Assembly (NCBI RefSeq): GCF_026745355.1
Contig: NC_079209.1
Span: 38,052,577-38,116,576 of the forward strand
Source of the DNA: Beta vulgaris subsp. vulgaris
Lineage: Eukaryota; Streptophyta; Magnoliopsida; Caryophyllales; Amaranthaceae
DNA length: 64,000 nt
Direction of reading: 5' to 3'
Shown here: in pieces, positions 11,640 through 24,694 of the stretch
Position numbering within the stretch: position 1 is the stretch's first letter
Layout: the number at the start of each line of letters is the position of its first letter
Position numbers and translations under genes: made by a program
The notes under the pieces: model-generated
What the model saw: the letters and a program-made list of their open reading frames with translations, nothing else
The model's database searches: none
What the model was told of the DNA's origin: nothing

Positions 11640-14493
11640 TCTATATATATCTATATAAAGTTGGGTACAGAAATCCTATGTGTCACCCTCACAATTAATT
11701 CGCCAAATGTCAAATTCTCATGCCTTCTCACAATCCATGTGCCACGCACGTGTAAATTGGAGGAAATCTATTGCTTATGTGTCGTTTGCATATTACTTCA
11801 AGGCGTGTGCCATAATATTTAAAGCTATGAAAGAATATTAAGTAAATAAATTACAATCCTCTTCATTAGGAAAGAGTATTATAATCATCCTTAAATCAAG
11901 CAAATAAACATATAAAAGATTTATGTACAAGAATTAAGGAAATTTGATTGGAAGAATTATTTGTTATCATCCTTAAATCATTTACTCCATCAATACAAAA
12001 ATCATAATACTACATGTGTTGAGTTCATGTCCATCATTCTCAAATGATCATAAAATATTGTTATACCATTTGCTGAGTTCAATTCATTGCTCCATCAACA
12101 CAAAAATCATAATACATTAATCCATTGCATCGATTAATATAACGTCACTTAAACAAAAGGGGGAAAATGGTATATTTTAAGTTGTAAATGATTGTTATCT
12201 ACAAAATTATATAGTAGATGCGGGTAGAAAGACTTATATTTTAAAGAAAAAATAAGATTAACAACTTAGTTACATAAAATCAGGGTATAATTTTTGGACC
12301 ATGTTTTTTAAAACATTTCATTAGGCAAATATATATAGATAATTTGACTAAACCAAATTTGTATGATGACCTAGAATGAAATTATGATATCTACCTATTT
12401 TTAAGGAAAGTTTAGAAAATATTTTCTCCAAGTATTGAAACAGTGAAGTGTCACTATTTCAAGCAAACATTATTTTAAAAGTATGAGTAATCTATATATT
12501 TATCTAAAAGCAAAAATTATTTTAGCCACGTGAAGAGAATAGAGATTTTTTTAAATAAAAATCTTTAACTTGAGCAAAGAAAAATGAAACTATTTCCAAA
12601 ATTATATTACATCTTTAATTATTAGTTATTACCATAATATATGTTGTACGATATAACAAGGATATAACACTATTATATTACCTTTATGAGCAATAAATTT
12701 TTTTTTCATAAAACATTGTTAGGAAATACTCCAGGATCGTTGACATTGTACAATATAACATGGATATAACATGAATGTCATAAGTCATAGTTCAACACAT
12801 GGGTTGCAAGCTAATTTTCGAGTATTCTAAATACAAGATCATAAAATTTAAATCACCAGCTAATATTTTTATGTTTATCTGTAATTTTTACAATTGTTGA
12901 AATTTGAAATTCAAAATTGAAAAAGGACTTTGAATTTTTTTTTTTTTTTTTGGAAATGATATCAGTTATCTATCTTTTTTTTCAAAAAATTGTTCAAAAC
13001 GAAAATGATATGTCACCATTTATTTATTTTTCACGTTTTTCAATAAAACACTGTTAGAAAGTGCAATCAAATTACTACGATTTCTTGCTAAAAATTATCA
13101 ATTACATCATATTATGCATAAATCTTTTAATAACTGAAAATTATATTATTATATGTTTATATCGGAACAACTTGCAATACTAGATAGTATATTTATATGA
13201 GTTATGAAAATCGTGTAGTTAATATTCATTGTATAATATAATCCATAAATCTTTAAACCATGACTGTATAATGTACCGGTCATAAGGCAATTTTAATTAT
13301 TCTCAATACAAGAATATTGATTGAACACAAGCTAAGTAATCATTACAACAACAAACACTTCTCCCTAATATTGTAACTATTCAACGTACTAAGTTTTAAT
13401 TATTCTTAACACAAGATCATAAAATTTAAATCACAAGTTATTAGTTTTACAATTTAGATAGAATTGTTCTAATGTAGTTCTCAAAGTCTAAATGCACGGA
13501 CGGTATAGTCAATAACATTGATGGAAACATGTAAAAGTATTTTATATTGCCAGTTTAAGAGTATGAGCAAAATTTTCAGATATCAAGGCCATTTTACAAA
13601 AATCATAACTATATAACATACGGGTCATAGCCACATTTAATACTCTCGATACAAGATCATAAAATTTAAAACACATATTATTAGTTTTAAAATTTAGATA
13701 GAATTATCTCATGAGTTCTTAAAGTTTAATAGCATTGACTATAGTCATTGAAATTGATAACAATATGTCAAAAGTATTTCATACCAATTCAAAAGTATTG
13801 AACAACTTTTTTTTCTTTTATGTACGTAAATAATCATGAATTCAACCATTGATTTCCTATAGCTAACCACTCATACTTCAGAAAATGTGTATATGGGAAT
13901 AGCAAATTAAAATCTACTTTTTCAAACTTATATGTATGTTTCATTTTTTACATTCCTAATTTTTATATTATCATTTTTATAGATTAACGGGTTAAATACT
14001 TCCACCATGATTTTAGGAGAGATAATATAAAATCTTTAATTTATTAAAACAAAAAATTCCCGTGCAAGTGGCACAAGTCTAAAACCGATTTTATAATGTA
14101 TTCTTAATATACGATATTATTATCAAAAAACTTTAAATCACGAGCTAATATTCAAACTATAATTTTACGAGACCATCCTAAAATATTAAATTTATAAAAC
14201 AAAAAACTTCTTGTGCATGTTGATGTGTTTTTTTGTTTCATAACGTATTTATCAATTTATATATCACAATTATAAGATTTTCAAACTATAAAATGTTGTA
14301 ACAAATATCGTGATATATAATTTTACATTTTATAATCTTTCAACTTTAAATACTTGGATTCTAATAATTATGAATTAGATAAATTGGAATAAAAACACTA
14401 CTTAATAAACAAAATGCAACACATAGATTATGCACGAGACCAAATCATATCTATATAAAACCTCCCGTGCATTTTGCATGGGTTAAAAGCTAG
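11640..14493 (+). mobile_element. Long non-coding Helitron
   Basis: Begins TCTATATATATCTATATAAAG (start could be 11640 or 11650). Ends with the hairpin CCCGTGCATTTTGCATGGG (14464-14482), then TTAAAAGCTAG and T. The 2.85-kb interior is AT-rich with no transposase frame. A second, degenerate Helitron-like end (CCCGTGCAAGTGGCAC, near 14058) suggests one Helitron inside another. Confidence 0.65.
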
Positions 14494-15238
14494 TATACTA
14501 ATAAACCTTGATCACATTGTCCTATGTGTCAGCTATACTTTCTCTCGCCATTTGGCAATGAAAATCGCTTTCCCAAAAATTCGATTGCCACGTGCCACGT
14601 AGCATATTAAAAAATTCGTCAACTAATAGCTTTCGCCAAGTGTCATGATTTTAAACAATTGTGTTGGTCGAAATTTTTTCCATTCCTTCATAGAATACTA
14701 ATGTAGAGAGTTAATAACAATAATTAAATACAACAAATGTATAAAGCACAAAATTCACAATAGTTGGCAGCTTAATATCATAATATTTTAAAAGAGACAT
14801 AACCAAAAGATATGACTACTATCCAATATCCATCAAATAACATAACTAGCTAGAGAAAAAAAATAGTAGTTCAAATGTAATCTTACCATCAATGCCACTA
14901 CACAACATCACCAAAACAAGGATAAGTGACAACAACAACAATAAACAAGCACAAGATAGAAGGAAGAAGAAGCAGTAGCAGAACAGAACCACCGGTGCTA
15001 CATCTACGTCAATTGAAGAATCGCTCTCAAAACTAGCCATCATCCCCTTGACTCAGACTGAGAAATGTATATTTTGCAAAAATGGTGACTCTGCACAACA
15101 GATAACAAAAATCAGAGAATTATTTTGTGGACTCCAAACATATTGGAAGCATAGTATAAATAAGATATTTCTACATTCACACAAAAAGAAAATTATTGAA
15201 GACTAGAGAAATTTATTCAAGACTTAAGAGAAATTTAC
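14494..15238. other. Unassigned repeat-like sequence
   Basis: 14494-14690 resembles the left part of a Helitron (a start-like CTAATAAACCTTG, then CCACGTGCCACGTAGC) without a recognisable 3' end. 14700-15238 is presumably the 3' flank of the hAT transposase. I found no gene here and no left terminal repeat for the hAT element. Confidence 0.35.
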
Positions 15239-17207
15239 CTAATGGAAAAGGCTAGTATCATCATCCTCATCATCCTCTTCTTCATTTAAATCCTCGTCAC
15301 AAGAATATGGGTCAGACTCCAAGTCTACAGAAATACCATGCTCATCACGGCGCCAATCTTGGACACACACTAGTGCTTGCACAGTCTTTGGCTTCAATGA
15401 ACTAGATATAATTTTCCCTCCAAGGCTAAAAGTCGATTCAAAAGCTATTGTACTAACCGGAATTATTGTTAGTAGATCTCTTGCCATATTTGGAAGCTTC
15501 GGAAATCAAATTGCATTTAGATGCCAAAATTCCAATACATCCAATTCCGAGTTCATGTCAAGTGCCTCATCCTCCAAATATACATCAAGTTGTGACTTTC
15601 TAATTTGCATACTAATACTTCTTGGATTGCAGCTATTGTAATCCTCAAAATAGTTTTGGCCTAACCCACTACTAGGAGGAGAAGGAGCAACAATAGGAGA
15701 AATAAATGATTGCAATTTATATTCGTTATACAAAGTTTTCAAAGTAGTTGAGATTTCTCTAACTTGTATCATACCATCCTCTTCACCAAACAACTTTACC
15801 AAACAATATTCCACAAACTTTATTTTGAATCTAGGGTCAAGAACGGCCGCACAAGATATGATCACATTATACTCGGACCAATACTTGTCAAACTTCACTA
15901 ATATAGGTTCCACTGCACTAGATAGAAAAATATGTGGGCCTTTTGTTGTCTCAATCAAGCAACGGTGAGCCATCCACGCCCCCTTGAAGTACAAATTGGA
16001 GGTCGGGGAATTAACAGCCGAAACATACAAGTGACATCATAGAAAATATTTAAGAACTGGTGAAAAACAAACAATTTTCCCATTTCGACTTTCGAGGCAC
16101 ATAAAACTTGAAATTAGAGTTCACCAACCCCAAATGAATAAACACATCCTTGTAATAGAGTATGTTATCAAGCATCTTAAAAGTGGAATTCCAACGAACT
16201 TTCATATCCAAATTAAGTTTCCTCTTAACATCCAAATCAAAATTCTTTTGAGCAGTGTCATAAAATTCTTTACTTCTCGATGAAGATCTTGTGACCATTT
16301 CACTAAGTTCCTAATGTTGTCTAAGATGCTTGCAATAACATCCAAACCAGATTGAACAATCAAGTTAATAATGTGTGCACAACATCTAATATGCAGAAAA
16401 GATCCATCACTAAACAACAATCCCCTTAATAAAAGGCGAGTTTTCAAATGACTAATCATTGTATCGTTATGAGTAGCATTATCCACTGTCACACTTAACA
16501 CTTTGTGCTCTATTTTCCATTGAATTAAAAACATGAAAATCTCCTCAGAAATGCTTTGTCCATCATAGGGGGATGAGAGGCCTCTAAACCTAAGAATCAA
16601 CTTGTGTAATTTCCAATTACAATCGAAAAAGTGAGCCGTAATGCAAATATAATGTTGCCAAGTATGTGATGACCTCCAATTGTCAGTAGTAAAGCAAATT
16701 CGGCCAGGAGCATTCACTAACATATTTTTTTACTTTCTCCCTATCACAGTAATATAATGAAAAATGATCTCTAGTGATGGTAGCTCGACTACATGTCTTA
16801 AAATGAGGGGTTGCTTTAGACATCATCCGTCTGAAACCTTTTTCTTCAACTGTTGAAAAAGGATGAGCCCCTTCCACAATATAGAGTAAAATTTCTTTTC
16901 TTAGCTCATTCATATCAAACACAAATTCACCCTCTTCTCTACTAGTACCCCCCTCCCCAAGTACAAGTCCAAGAGGTCTTAACAGACAACTTTCCAATAG
17001 ATGACGCTTCAAATGAGATGTTCCACTATTAGGGCCAGCAGCTAAGCCAAGTTTGTAATGAATATAAGTAGCTATTCTCTCACCTTTTTCACTCATCCCT
17101 TCAACTAACTCAAGCCACACCTTAGATGTCTTCTTCCTCTTGGGTGCCGGACCGGAATACTCGTTATATCCATCATCTGTTGACCTTGACAATGGTTTAC
17201 TGTCCAT
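15239..17207 (-). pseudogene. hAT-family transposase (RICESLEEPER-like), decayed
   Basis: Four minus-strand frames of one protein follow in order: 17207-16683, 16723-16202, 16298-16050 and 16030-15506, ending with 15487-15239. The BED finger region has SKVW and GTSHLKRHL, but the two zinc cysteines are Tyr48 and Tyr51 (YIHY). Next are the RNase-H-like core (CFTTDNWRSSHTWQHYICIT, VLSVTVDNATHND, HIRCCAHIINLIVQSGL) and RWNSTFKMLD. The C-terminal dimerisation domain has FESTFSLGGKIISSSLKP. Frames are separated by shifts near 16690, 16250, 16040 and 15495. Family assignment is firm; the gene cannot encode a full transposase. Confidence 0.88.
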
Positions 17208-18418
17208 ATCGATCTACAAATCCATAAAACATGAGTTAGTGCATATATACTATAACAAATACCACCAGGAGAGTAAGATTTATATTCAATTGTCAAATGC
17301 CTCCTAAGTCTTATCTTATCATCTGCTCTTATATACACAACAATTTATATTTATGCAAGAATTGCAGAAACTATAACAGCTTTTGCATAAATCCAATCAC
17401 ACTTAACTTTCAAACCATATAGGTCATGAAACCATAATCATGAAACCAAGAAGCAATGCATATAGGTCTAACAAACCATAATCATAATATATCAAGCTTA
17501 ACATAAACTGCATTCTCACAGCAAACCAGGATCACATAATGCATCAATTATAGCAAAACACAGCCACATTACAAAACAAACTTTCCATAAATTTGCTTAA
17601 GATTCTGTTTCTTTATCAAACACAGTAGGATAATACTTCAAGCTATCAAATAAATCAAGCTTAACATAAACACCACAATTCCCAGCAAATTTGAAATTGT
17701 CCACAAAGTAGTGTAATTTCATCGAACATGTGGTAGGCATAATTACACGAAAAAAAATAAAGCTATCCCCTTTAAAGAAAACCCAAAACAATAAAAATTA
17801 TTTGCAAAAAAAAAAGCTTAAGACGATAATTGATTAATTCAAACTCAAATTATAAACAAGAAATGAGATGTACGTACCCTTTGATGGCGAAAAACAAAAA
17901 TTCAGCTTTTCTAAATCATTTTAATCTTCATAAGAAACAAAAATTTGTATTTTGTCGCAATCAAGGATTTTTTTTTTAAATTTCGATTCATCTATTCTCC
18001 AGCTTTGTTTCCCTCAAAATTTAAGCTTCTTATGGTTTTAATTTAGGATTAGAGTTACTGGAAAATGGAGGAACGAAAAACAAAATCGGAGAAAAGAAGA
18101 TGAGAGAGAATTTTAGGGTTTATGATTTGGGAAAAAAATTGGGGGAAAATTTTTGTACGGTTTAATTTTGGGGAAAAAAAAGAACAGAACGCAGTAATAG
18201 GGAGGAGAGAGGAGAGAGGAGAGAGAATAACATCATTAAACCCAACCCTTTTATTTTTTAAAATAGCCCATTTATTTTTTATTACAGCCCATTTAAAACC
18301 CAACCCTTTTTATTTTTAATATAACCCATTTTCCACCCAACCCATTTTGAGCCCAGCCCTTTTGTGAACGGGCTGGGTGAGGGCTGAAAACGGGCCCCCA
18401 GCCCGTTGAACACCTCTA
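17208..18418 (-). mobile_element. 5' flank and probable terminal region of the hAT element
   Basis: AT-rich, without a gene. On the minus strand it begins near 18418 with TAGAGGTGTTCAACGGGC followed by alternating GGGCTGGG/CAGCCC blocks. That resembles hAT ends and would be the right-hand terminal repeat. A matching left end was not found, so the boundary is tentative. Confidence 0.45.
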
Positions 18419-18720
18419 ATAGCTATAGACTTTAGTCTTGTGCACGTCTAGAGTTTGACATTAGGAGTTGGAGTACATGGTGATAGCCCATGGCTTTTTC
18501 TATGAGATGGATTGATCACCATCTCTCTTATTATTTTTCAAAGGTTCCTCGATATCGCAGGTCATTCTGAAATACGGAGTCGCGCCCGTATTTCATCTTC
18601 TTAATGAAGGCATTGGTGGTAGGATAACTCAAGTCCAATAACTATTCCATTAAAGTAATAAAAAATGTTTAGAGTTTAGTTTAGTAAAAGTTGTTTGCAG
18701 AATGTTATATGATCATATTA
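18419..18720. other. Intergenic gap
   Basis: Between the hAT and mariner elements. It contains a small hairpin (AAATACGGAGTCGCGCCCGTATTT) near 18569 and nothing else I can name. Confidence 0.3.
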
Positions 18721-19269
18721 CTTCCTCCGTTCCAAATTACATGTTACACTTTTGAAAAGTTGGGTTCCCTAGGCAAAAATTGGAGTGATTAGGAGAGAAT
18801 AAGAGTAGTGGATTAAGGATAGATGTGGGGACCATTACACATTGGGGGTTTAAGGGAAGGGAGGAGAGAGAAAAGAGGGACCACAACCTGGTTCCCTCCT
18901 TTTTTTTACACGGCCAAGGAGAGAGAAAATAGGGACCAACCAAATTTTTTGGCACCAATTGATTTTCCCTCCAAAAATTTCATAAAGTTGAAATTTTGCA
19001 AAAAAATTAAATTACCCATTTCAAACATAGTGTAAGCCAACATTATACATGCTCTATCCTCTATATAAAACCCCAACATTAAATGAGGGCTTATTTCACA
19101 AAATGAGGAGAGAAAAAATATTGCCAAGCACCATGGTTTAGCTTTTCTAAATCATTTTAAGCACACTGCACATGAATGTTCAAAATAATTATCCAAAAAA
19201 TTAAGAACAGAAGTTTCCAACAAAAAACTTCAAACTTCAGTCCTTAAAAAAATTTCTCCAGCACTAAAG

Positions 19270-20778
19270 ATGGGGTCAGCAGATGAGGGAGGGGCAATGA
19301 CGATGTTTGGCCTTCAAGAGTTGCTGGAAATTGAAGGCATGGAGGATAACTTGCTGATGCATGAGATGTGGACGCATTATAACAGTGATGATGACCATTA
19401 CATAGAGGATGATGAAGGAGGCACAACAGCAGATGGGAATGAAGCAGAGCAACAACATCAGCAAAGTCAGCCACACCAACCAAACACAGAAATACAAAAC
19501 ACTGTAAGTTCATCAACCCAAAAACCACATTTAACTCTAACAAAAAGGAGAATGTTGGTTGATGACCTTCTTACCTCTGAAATAAATGGTAAATTTCCAT
19601 GGGGTGTAAAAAGAAAAATAGCGAGAAAGCATGGCATAAGCAGGATGATGCTAGATAGAATATGGAAAGATGCAAAAAAACAGAGAGAAACTGGGCATGC
19701 CATAGATGTGAGAAATAAAAAAGCAGGCAGATGTGGTAGGAAGCTTAAAATTTACGATGAACAATGGCTTCAGTCAGTCCCACTTCAACTAAGGACAAGT
19801 ATTAGGGCATTTGCTGGTTCTCTTAGAGTCCTCCAATCTAATGTCTATAGACTACTAAAACAGGGGAAGCTGAGAAGTCATACAAGCAGCACCCACCCAA
19901 AACTGACAGAAGACCACAAGTTTCAAAGAATGAAGTGGGTGTTACAACACATTTTACCAGCAACAAGGACACAACCACCAAAATTTGTTGACATGCAAAA
20001 TGTTCACATAGATGAGAAGTGGTGTTATTTGAGTCCAGACATGAGGATGTTTTACTTGCTCCCTGCTGAAGATGACCCTTATAGTTGTTGTCAATCCAAG
20101 AGATTTAAGATCAAAGCTATGTTCATGTGTGCCACATCTAGACCTATTAAGGACTGTAAAGGGAGGATGATACATGATGGGAAATTTGGTATCTACCCTT
20201 TTGTTGAGTATGTGAGAGCTAAATATTCAACTAAAAACAGAAGGGCAGGAACTTTGGTGACAAAAGCAATTGAAAGTGTTAACCTAGCAGTTATGAGGGA
20301 CATGATAATCAACACTGTCATCCCTGCCATCATGAGGAATTGGCCTGAAGGTGTATCTAAAGATATTTACATACAGCAAGACAATGCTAGAGCTCACATT
20401 CATGCATCCAACCCCTGACTTAAATGTGTTAGACTTGAGATTTTTTAGAGCAATTCAAGCACTACAATATCAATCATTTCCTAAGAATCTAGATGAATTG
20501 ATTTTAAGAGTGCAGGACTGTTATGATTTCTTTGACCCATAAGTATTGAAATACACTTGGTTGCAATTACAATATGTTATGGTAGAAATACTAAAGTGCA
20601 AAGGGGGAACAATTATAAGAACCCAGACCATTCAAAAAGAAAGCAAGAGAGACAGGGATTACTTCCAGAAGTTGTTGAACTTGAGCAAGCACTGATAGAT
20701 GAGGCAGTTGCTTATTTGAATGAGAAGTTTGTGAATGTAGGTGAAGCACTTGACTACTTAGATGCACATGAAGCCTAG
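19270..20778 (+). pseudogene. Mariner transposase (plant DD39D type), deleted between catalytic residues
   Basis: The first frame (19270-20418) has an acidic N-terminus, a helix-turn-helix region (KRKIARKHGISRMMLDRIWK), the first catalytic Asp248 in VHIDEKWCYL and the second Asp371 in YIQQDNARAH. It stops shortly after. The third Asp motif, DLNVLDLRFFRAIQAL, resumes in another frame at 20417-20542. A C-terminal portion (LLPEVVELEQALIDEAVAYL) is at 20557-20778 in a further frame. D2 and D3 codons are 52 nt apart; DD39D spacing would need 120, so about 68 bp are missing and the frame is lost. Plant mariner family assignment is firm; the copy is inactive as written. Confidence 0.9.
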
Positions 20779-21473
20779 AATGGGCAGAAGATGTGGCTAC
20801 TTTTTTGCACATAATGATGTTGTGTATGAAGGAGCAGAATGAGGAGCAACTTTTTGGTATATAACAAGTATATAAGAAGACAAATACACATGTATAGAAG
20901 TTACAACACTTTTGTTTAACCTTATGGACAAGATGAAGCAACACTTCTAAGCAAACCGGGAATTTTTTTTGGGGTTTTTGGTTTATTTATTAAACTGTTA
21001 TCTACATGTTGAAGGACTAGTTTGTATAAGCAGTGATGCAACAATTATTGAAGTAAAGCATGTATGGTTATGTTTATTTTTTGCATGTCAACAAGTTTAA
21101 AGTGAGTTGTGTGTTTTATTAAATCCATCAGGGATAATTGCATGGCTCATTGAGGAAGCAATGGATGATTTCAAACCTCAACTTATTGGTTTAACACCAA
21201 CAAGGAGCAAATCATCTAATGCTCCTCAAGCTCAAAGCATGAGTCCCTTCATCATCTGGATTATATTTTTTTTTTTAAAAAAAATAGGGACTCGGGTTAC
21301 TACCAACAGGGACTCAATTGACATAGCAGTGAGGGACTGACATAACTCAAGCAAACCAGACATGAGTAATTACATCATTAGCCAATTGTTCACCCTCCAA
21401 CCTCCAATCCAAAGCCAACCTCATACCCAATTCCAACATCTAATCCAGGTCCATCCTTTTTAAAACAGTAAAA

Positions 21474-21745
21474 ACATAACAATATTAGGCAGCCAACCAA
21501 CACCAACAGGCAACCAAGCATAATAAACAACCTAACAGTTTTAGGCAAGCATAAATTGTATCCAACTAACTCAATAGGCAACCCAAAATAGTAGGCAACA
21601 TGAAGCTATATCCAACAATATCCCACATACCAACCACACAAAAAATAGGCATCATAACAATATTAGGCAGCCAACCAACACCAACAGCCAACCAAGCATA
21701 ATAGACAACACATCAGTTTAAGGCAAGCATAAAATGTATCCAACC
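21474..21745. repeat. Two-copy repeat inside the mariner element (178-bp spacing)
   Basis: A block starting CATAACAATATTAGGCAGCC at 21474 recurs near 21652 and is similar over about 90 bp (to GGCAAGCATAAA, then GTATCCAAC). Spacing is 178 bp. Confidence 0.65.
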
Positions 21746-21849
21746 CACAACAACCAAATAATGAACAAGACTCAATTCACTAAGTAAACATGCACCAAAA
21801 GAATTTGCAATTAAATAGAGTTAGGATGATAGAACCTCAAGGACTCAAA

Positions 21850-22622
21850 TCACTGGCTTTACGCCTGATTAGGAAGCAATGGCAATCAGGATCAAGTTCT
21901 GAGCTTGTGCAGGGGCTCAATGGTATTTCAAGCTCATCCTCATCAGCCTCCTCAGAATCCAACAGGTCTTCAACCACATCAAAAACCTTGAACCCCCCCC
22001 ATCAGTCTCCACATACATCGCATACGTTGTACCTTCATCGTCGTAGACGTTGAAGGCCGTAGCACTGCAACCGAAACACTCACATTTCCCCTTCCTAGGG
22101 ACCTCAGTCTCACCCAACTTCAACTTCCTCTTAGACCCCATAAGTTCCTTCTCCTTCCCCTTCACCTCTTGAAGCTTACCTTTCTTTGAAACACAGTAAA
22201 AAGCCGGAGCCCTTAAGGCGCAAACAATCTCATGTGTAGAACGCAGCATATCCTTACCTTTTTTCCCGTCCCCATCTTCCTCAACCCTCGATCCAGGCCT
22301 TAACCTTTGTGAAATTGGTCTGAGGTCGAGGAACTACTCATTTTGGGGACTCAGAATTTGAGGATTGGAAGAAGAGGGATGGAATTCCCTTGGTAACCCA
22401 GTAACCAGGTAAAATTCGTCAACCACCACACCCCAAAGCCTTGAAGGCGTAAGGGAGAAGCAATTGCTTTGCGTCTCGACTGTCAAAAAGCCTTCTTGGC
22501 CAAGGAAACCCCAACTCAAATGCATGCATCAACTCGCGGATGCTATCAGATTCATCAGCGTCATTACTTTGGAACAACGCATCAACAAGGGGTTGGAGAT
22601 TAGGCACATACATCTTCACCAT
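21850..22622 (-). pseudogene. Unidentified gene fragment carried on the opposite strand of the mariner element
   Basis: From the ATG at 22622 the minus strand encodes MVKMYVPNLQPLVDALFQ, then GFPWPRRLFDSRDAKQLLL and FKALGCGG. After a frame change near 22425 it continues VVVDEFYLVTGLPREF. A further frame (about 22310-21990) has a Lys/Glu-rich stretch, then GKCECFGCSATAFNVYDDEG and TTYAMYVETDGGG. A run of eight C at about 21992-21999 shifts the frame to an acidic tail (FDVVEDLLDSEEADEDELEI). Codon use and composition look protein-coding, and 22650-22900 resembles a pyrimidine-rich 5' leader. I do not recognise the family. It may be a host gene captured by the element, or a second element-encoded gene. 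Confidence 0.45.
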
Positions 22623-23612
22623 TTTTGTTTTAGGGTTTTTTTTCTGAAAACATGAAACAAGATCTAGGGTTTTTGAGCAGTTGAAGATGAATTATAGGGA
22701 TGAGAGTGAGGATTTCAAGAGATGAAAGAAGAATTCGAAAGTTTGAGAGGGGATTTGAGGAGGAACTGAAGAATTTAGGAGAGAGAAAGCATAGATCAGA
22801 AGAGGGGAAATGAAAGTGGGGGGAGAGAAGATGAAGTTTTGAGAGGGGGTGGAAGTTCGTAGATTTAGGGTTGGGGAATTAGGGAAGAACATTAATGGGG
22901 GGATGAATTAGTGTGAATAAGGTGGGGGGTTGGATGTAATAAATGATGATGGGGAAGATGGAAAGGTAGTTGGGGGATTATATTGTGGTGGGAATTGTTA
23001 AAATCTGATTAGATTAGTTAATGTTTTAATAGGGTAGATTATGGGGGTTTCAATTTTTAAATTTGTAGTTAGTAAGGGTAAGTTGGACATTTCACTAGGC
23101 AAAACTTACTAAAATAGGAAAAAAAAAGTGTAACATCTATTTTGGAAACATGTAATTTAAGGAAAGTGTAACATCTAAAAAGAAACGGATGAAATATTAT
23201 TATTTATCCCTGCATGTTATTTATTTATTGTCATGTTAGGAATGCTTATGTTTTAGTATGTAGTACTCAACTTTGCTGATTACGTGCTTTATTTGTGTTT
23301 GTGATCATGGATTTGCCATATTGATCCTGTGATGATCCATTCAGTAAAGCATTGACATTACAGGTTCGCAGATGTGCATCATTGGGAATTTGGAATGGAG
23401 AGAATGTGTAACTAGTATAATTTATTTTTCTGCATTTATAGGAACATAATTTATTAAGTTTGTTTGAATAAGACTTATTTAGAGTGTTGATTTCTAAATA
23501 CTTGTTTATTTATATATTTATAATAAAAGGTTAAAGTTTAGTTATATGTTTTCTGCTGCAAAATTCTGAATAAGTCGTTACGTTATTATACGGGCGATAA
23601 TACTTGGGTAAT

Positions 23613-23790
23613 TCTCTACTTTTATATTATAAAGGTATGTCTTAAAGGGAGAATTATCGGAGTGTTATAGATTATACAAATTATGTATGATTTTAAGCTT
23701 ATTTATTTGTTTAGCACCTCATCTTGTTCTCACCAACTCTAACCCTACCACATTAACTTAAACTCGTGCATCGCACATGCATAAACCTAG
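23613..23790 (+). mobile_element. Short non-autonomous Helitron
   Basis: 178 bp from TCTCTACTTTTATATTATAAAG to a GTGCATCGCAC hairpin followed by ATGCATAAACCTAG and T. The base before the TC is T rather than the usual A, so the left end may be off by one or two bases. Confidence 0.65.
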
Positions 23791-23917
23791 TTAGGGTGTA
23801 ATTGCATGTGCTAGTATCATTAAGGTTAATCCATAGCCCATAGGTCGCTTGTAAGGTCAAACTTTTTCGACTGCACATTTACTTAAACTCACCTCTAATG
23901 GCGTCACAACGGAGGTG

Positions 23918-24329
23918 TGTGAGAGAAGATATGAGAAGAGAGAGAGATAGAAGTATAGAGAGAGAGGGAAAGAGTTTTGATTCTGCAATGATTGATGGAT
24001 TTTACGGCTTAATCGCATTATTTATACAAGTCAATTAGGAAAATAATTAATCTACCCATCGAGTAATATATCCACCACTAATAAAGAGTCATGATAAGTA
24101 ATGACAGTGGAATCCAACTCACATGATTAATAATATTTTAATGCTTCTATTTATAGTGGGTAAATTATCCACCTGGTAAATGTAGCAATGTCCAGTCGAT
24201 TAACAACTTCTCAACAACTTATAACAAATGTAGTTTCCCGCCAAAAGTCAAACCAACTCAACTACCTCATAACTCATATCATTAAGTGTGATTTGTAGCG
24301 AGAGCGTAAAAACGTAGGGCTGTTACACA
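23918..24329. repeat. Possible solo LTR
   Basis: Begins TGTGTGAGAGAAG and ends CTGTTACACA. Inside is TCTATTTATAGTGGGTAAATTATCCACC, which resembles part of the LTR of the 4444-11049 Copia element. No convincing target duplication was seen. Confidence 0.3.
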
Positions 24330-24694
24330 ATTACTCTCCAACCTTTCACCACTCCTCAAAACACACGCCATCAAATAACAAGCAACTGTTAGGATGTCTT
24401 TGTCTTGCCCTATACATTGATTGATAAGGTACGAGGTATTTTTTTTTTATCCTCAAACAATAGTTGTTCCAAAAACTGTCAAAATCTTCTCGTTATATAT
24501 CTAGAAGCTGAGAAACAACTTTGCCTATTTACAACGGACCCTCAATATGAAGTGATCCAACATGTCCAAGAATCAAGTCTTAATTATGTCTCAACTCTCA
24601 TGCATGTATATGTAGATCAAGTAACAAATACAAGGAAGTTTTGCAGACAAATAGTGAGACAAAGATCATCTCACAAAAGAAAGTATCATGAATT

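Larger units (their letters stand above)
18721..23194 (+). mobile_element. Mariner-like element (4.47 kb) with transposase remnant
   Basis: The left end CTTCCTCCGTTCCAAATTAC follows TA at 18719-18720. The right end is a degenerate complement (AGAAACGGATGAAA) followed by TA at 23195-23196. An inner GTGTAACATnTA motif occurs near both ends. The transposase lies in the left half. The right half carries tandem repeats and an opposite-strand gene fragment. The ends match the Stowaway MITEs elsewhere in the window, as expected from mariner/Stowaway kinship. Confidence 0.85.

Noticed and set aside
14846..15043. 65-codon hydrophobic minus-strand frame
   Set aside because: Leu/Cys-rich translation of a simple AAC/AAG-type repeat, with no domain.
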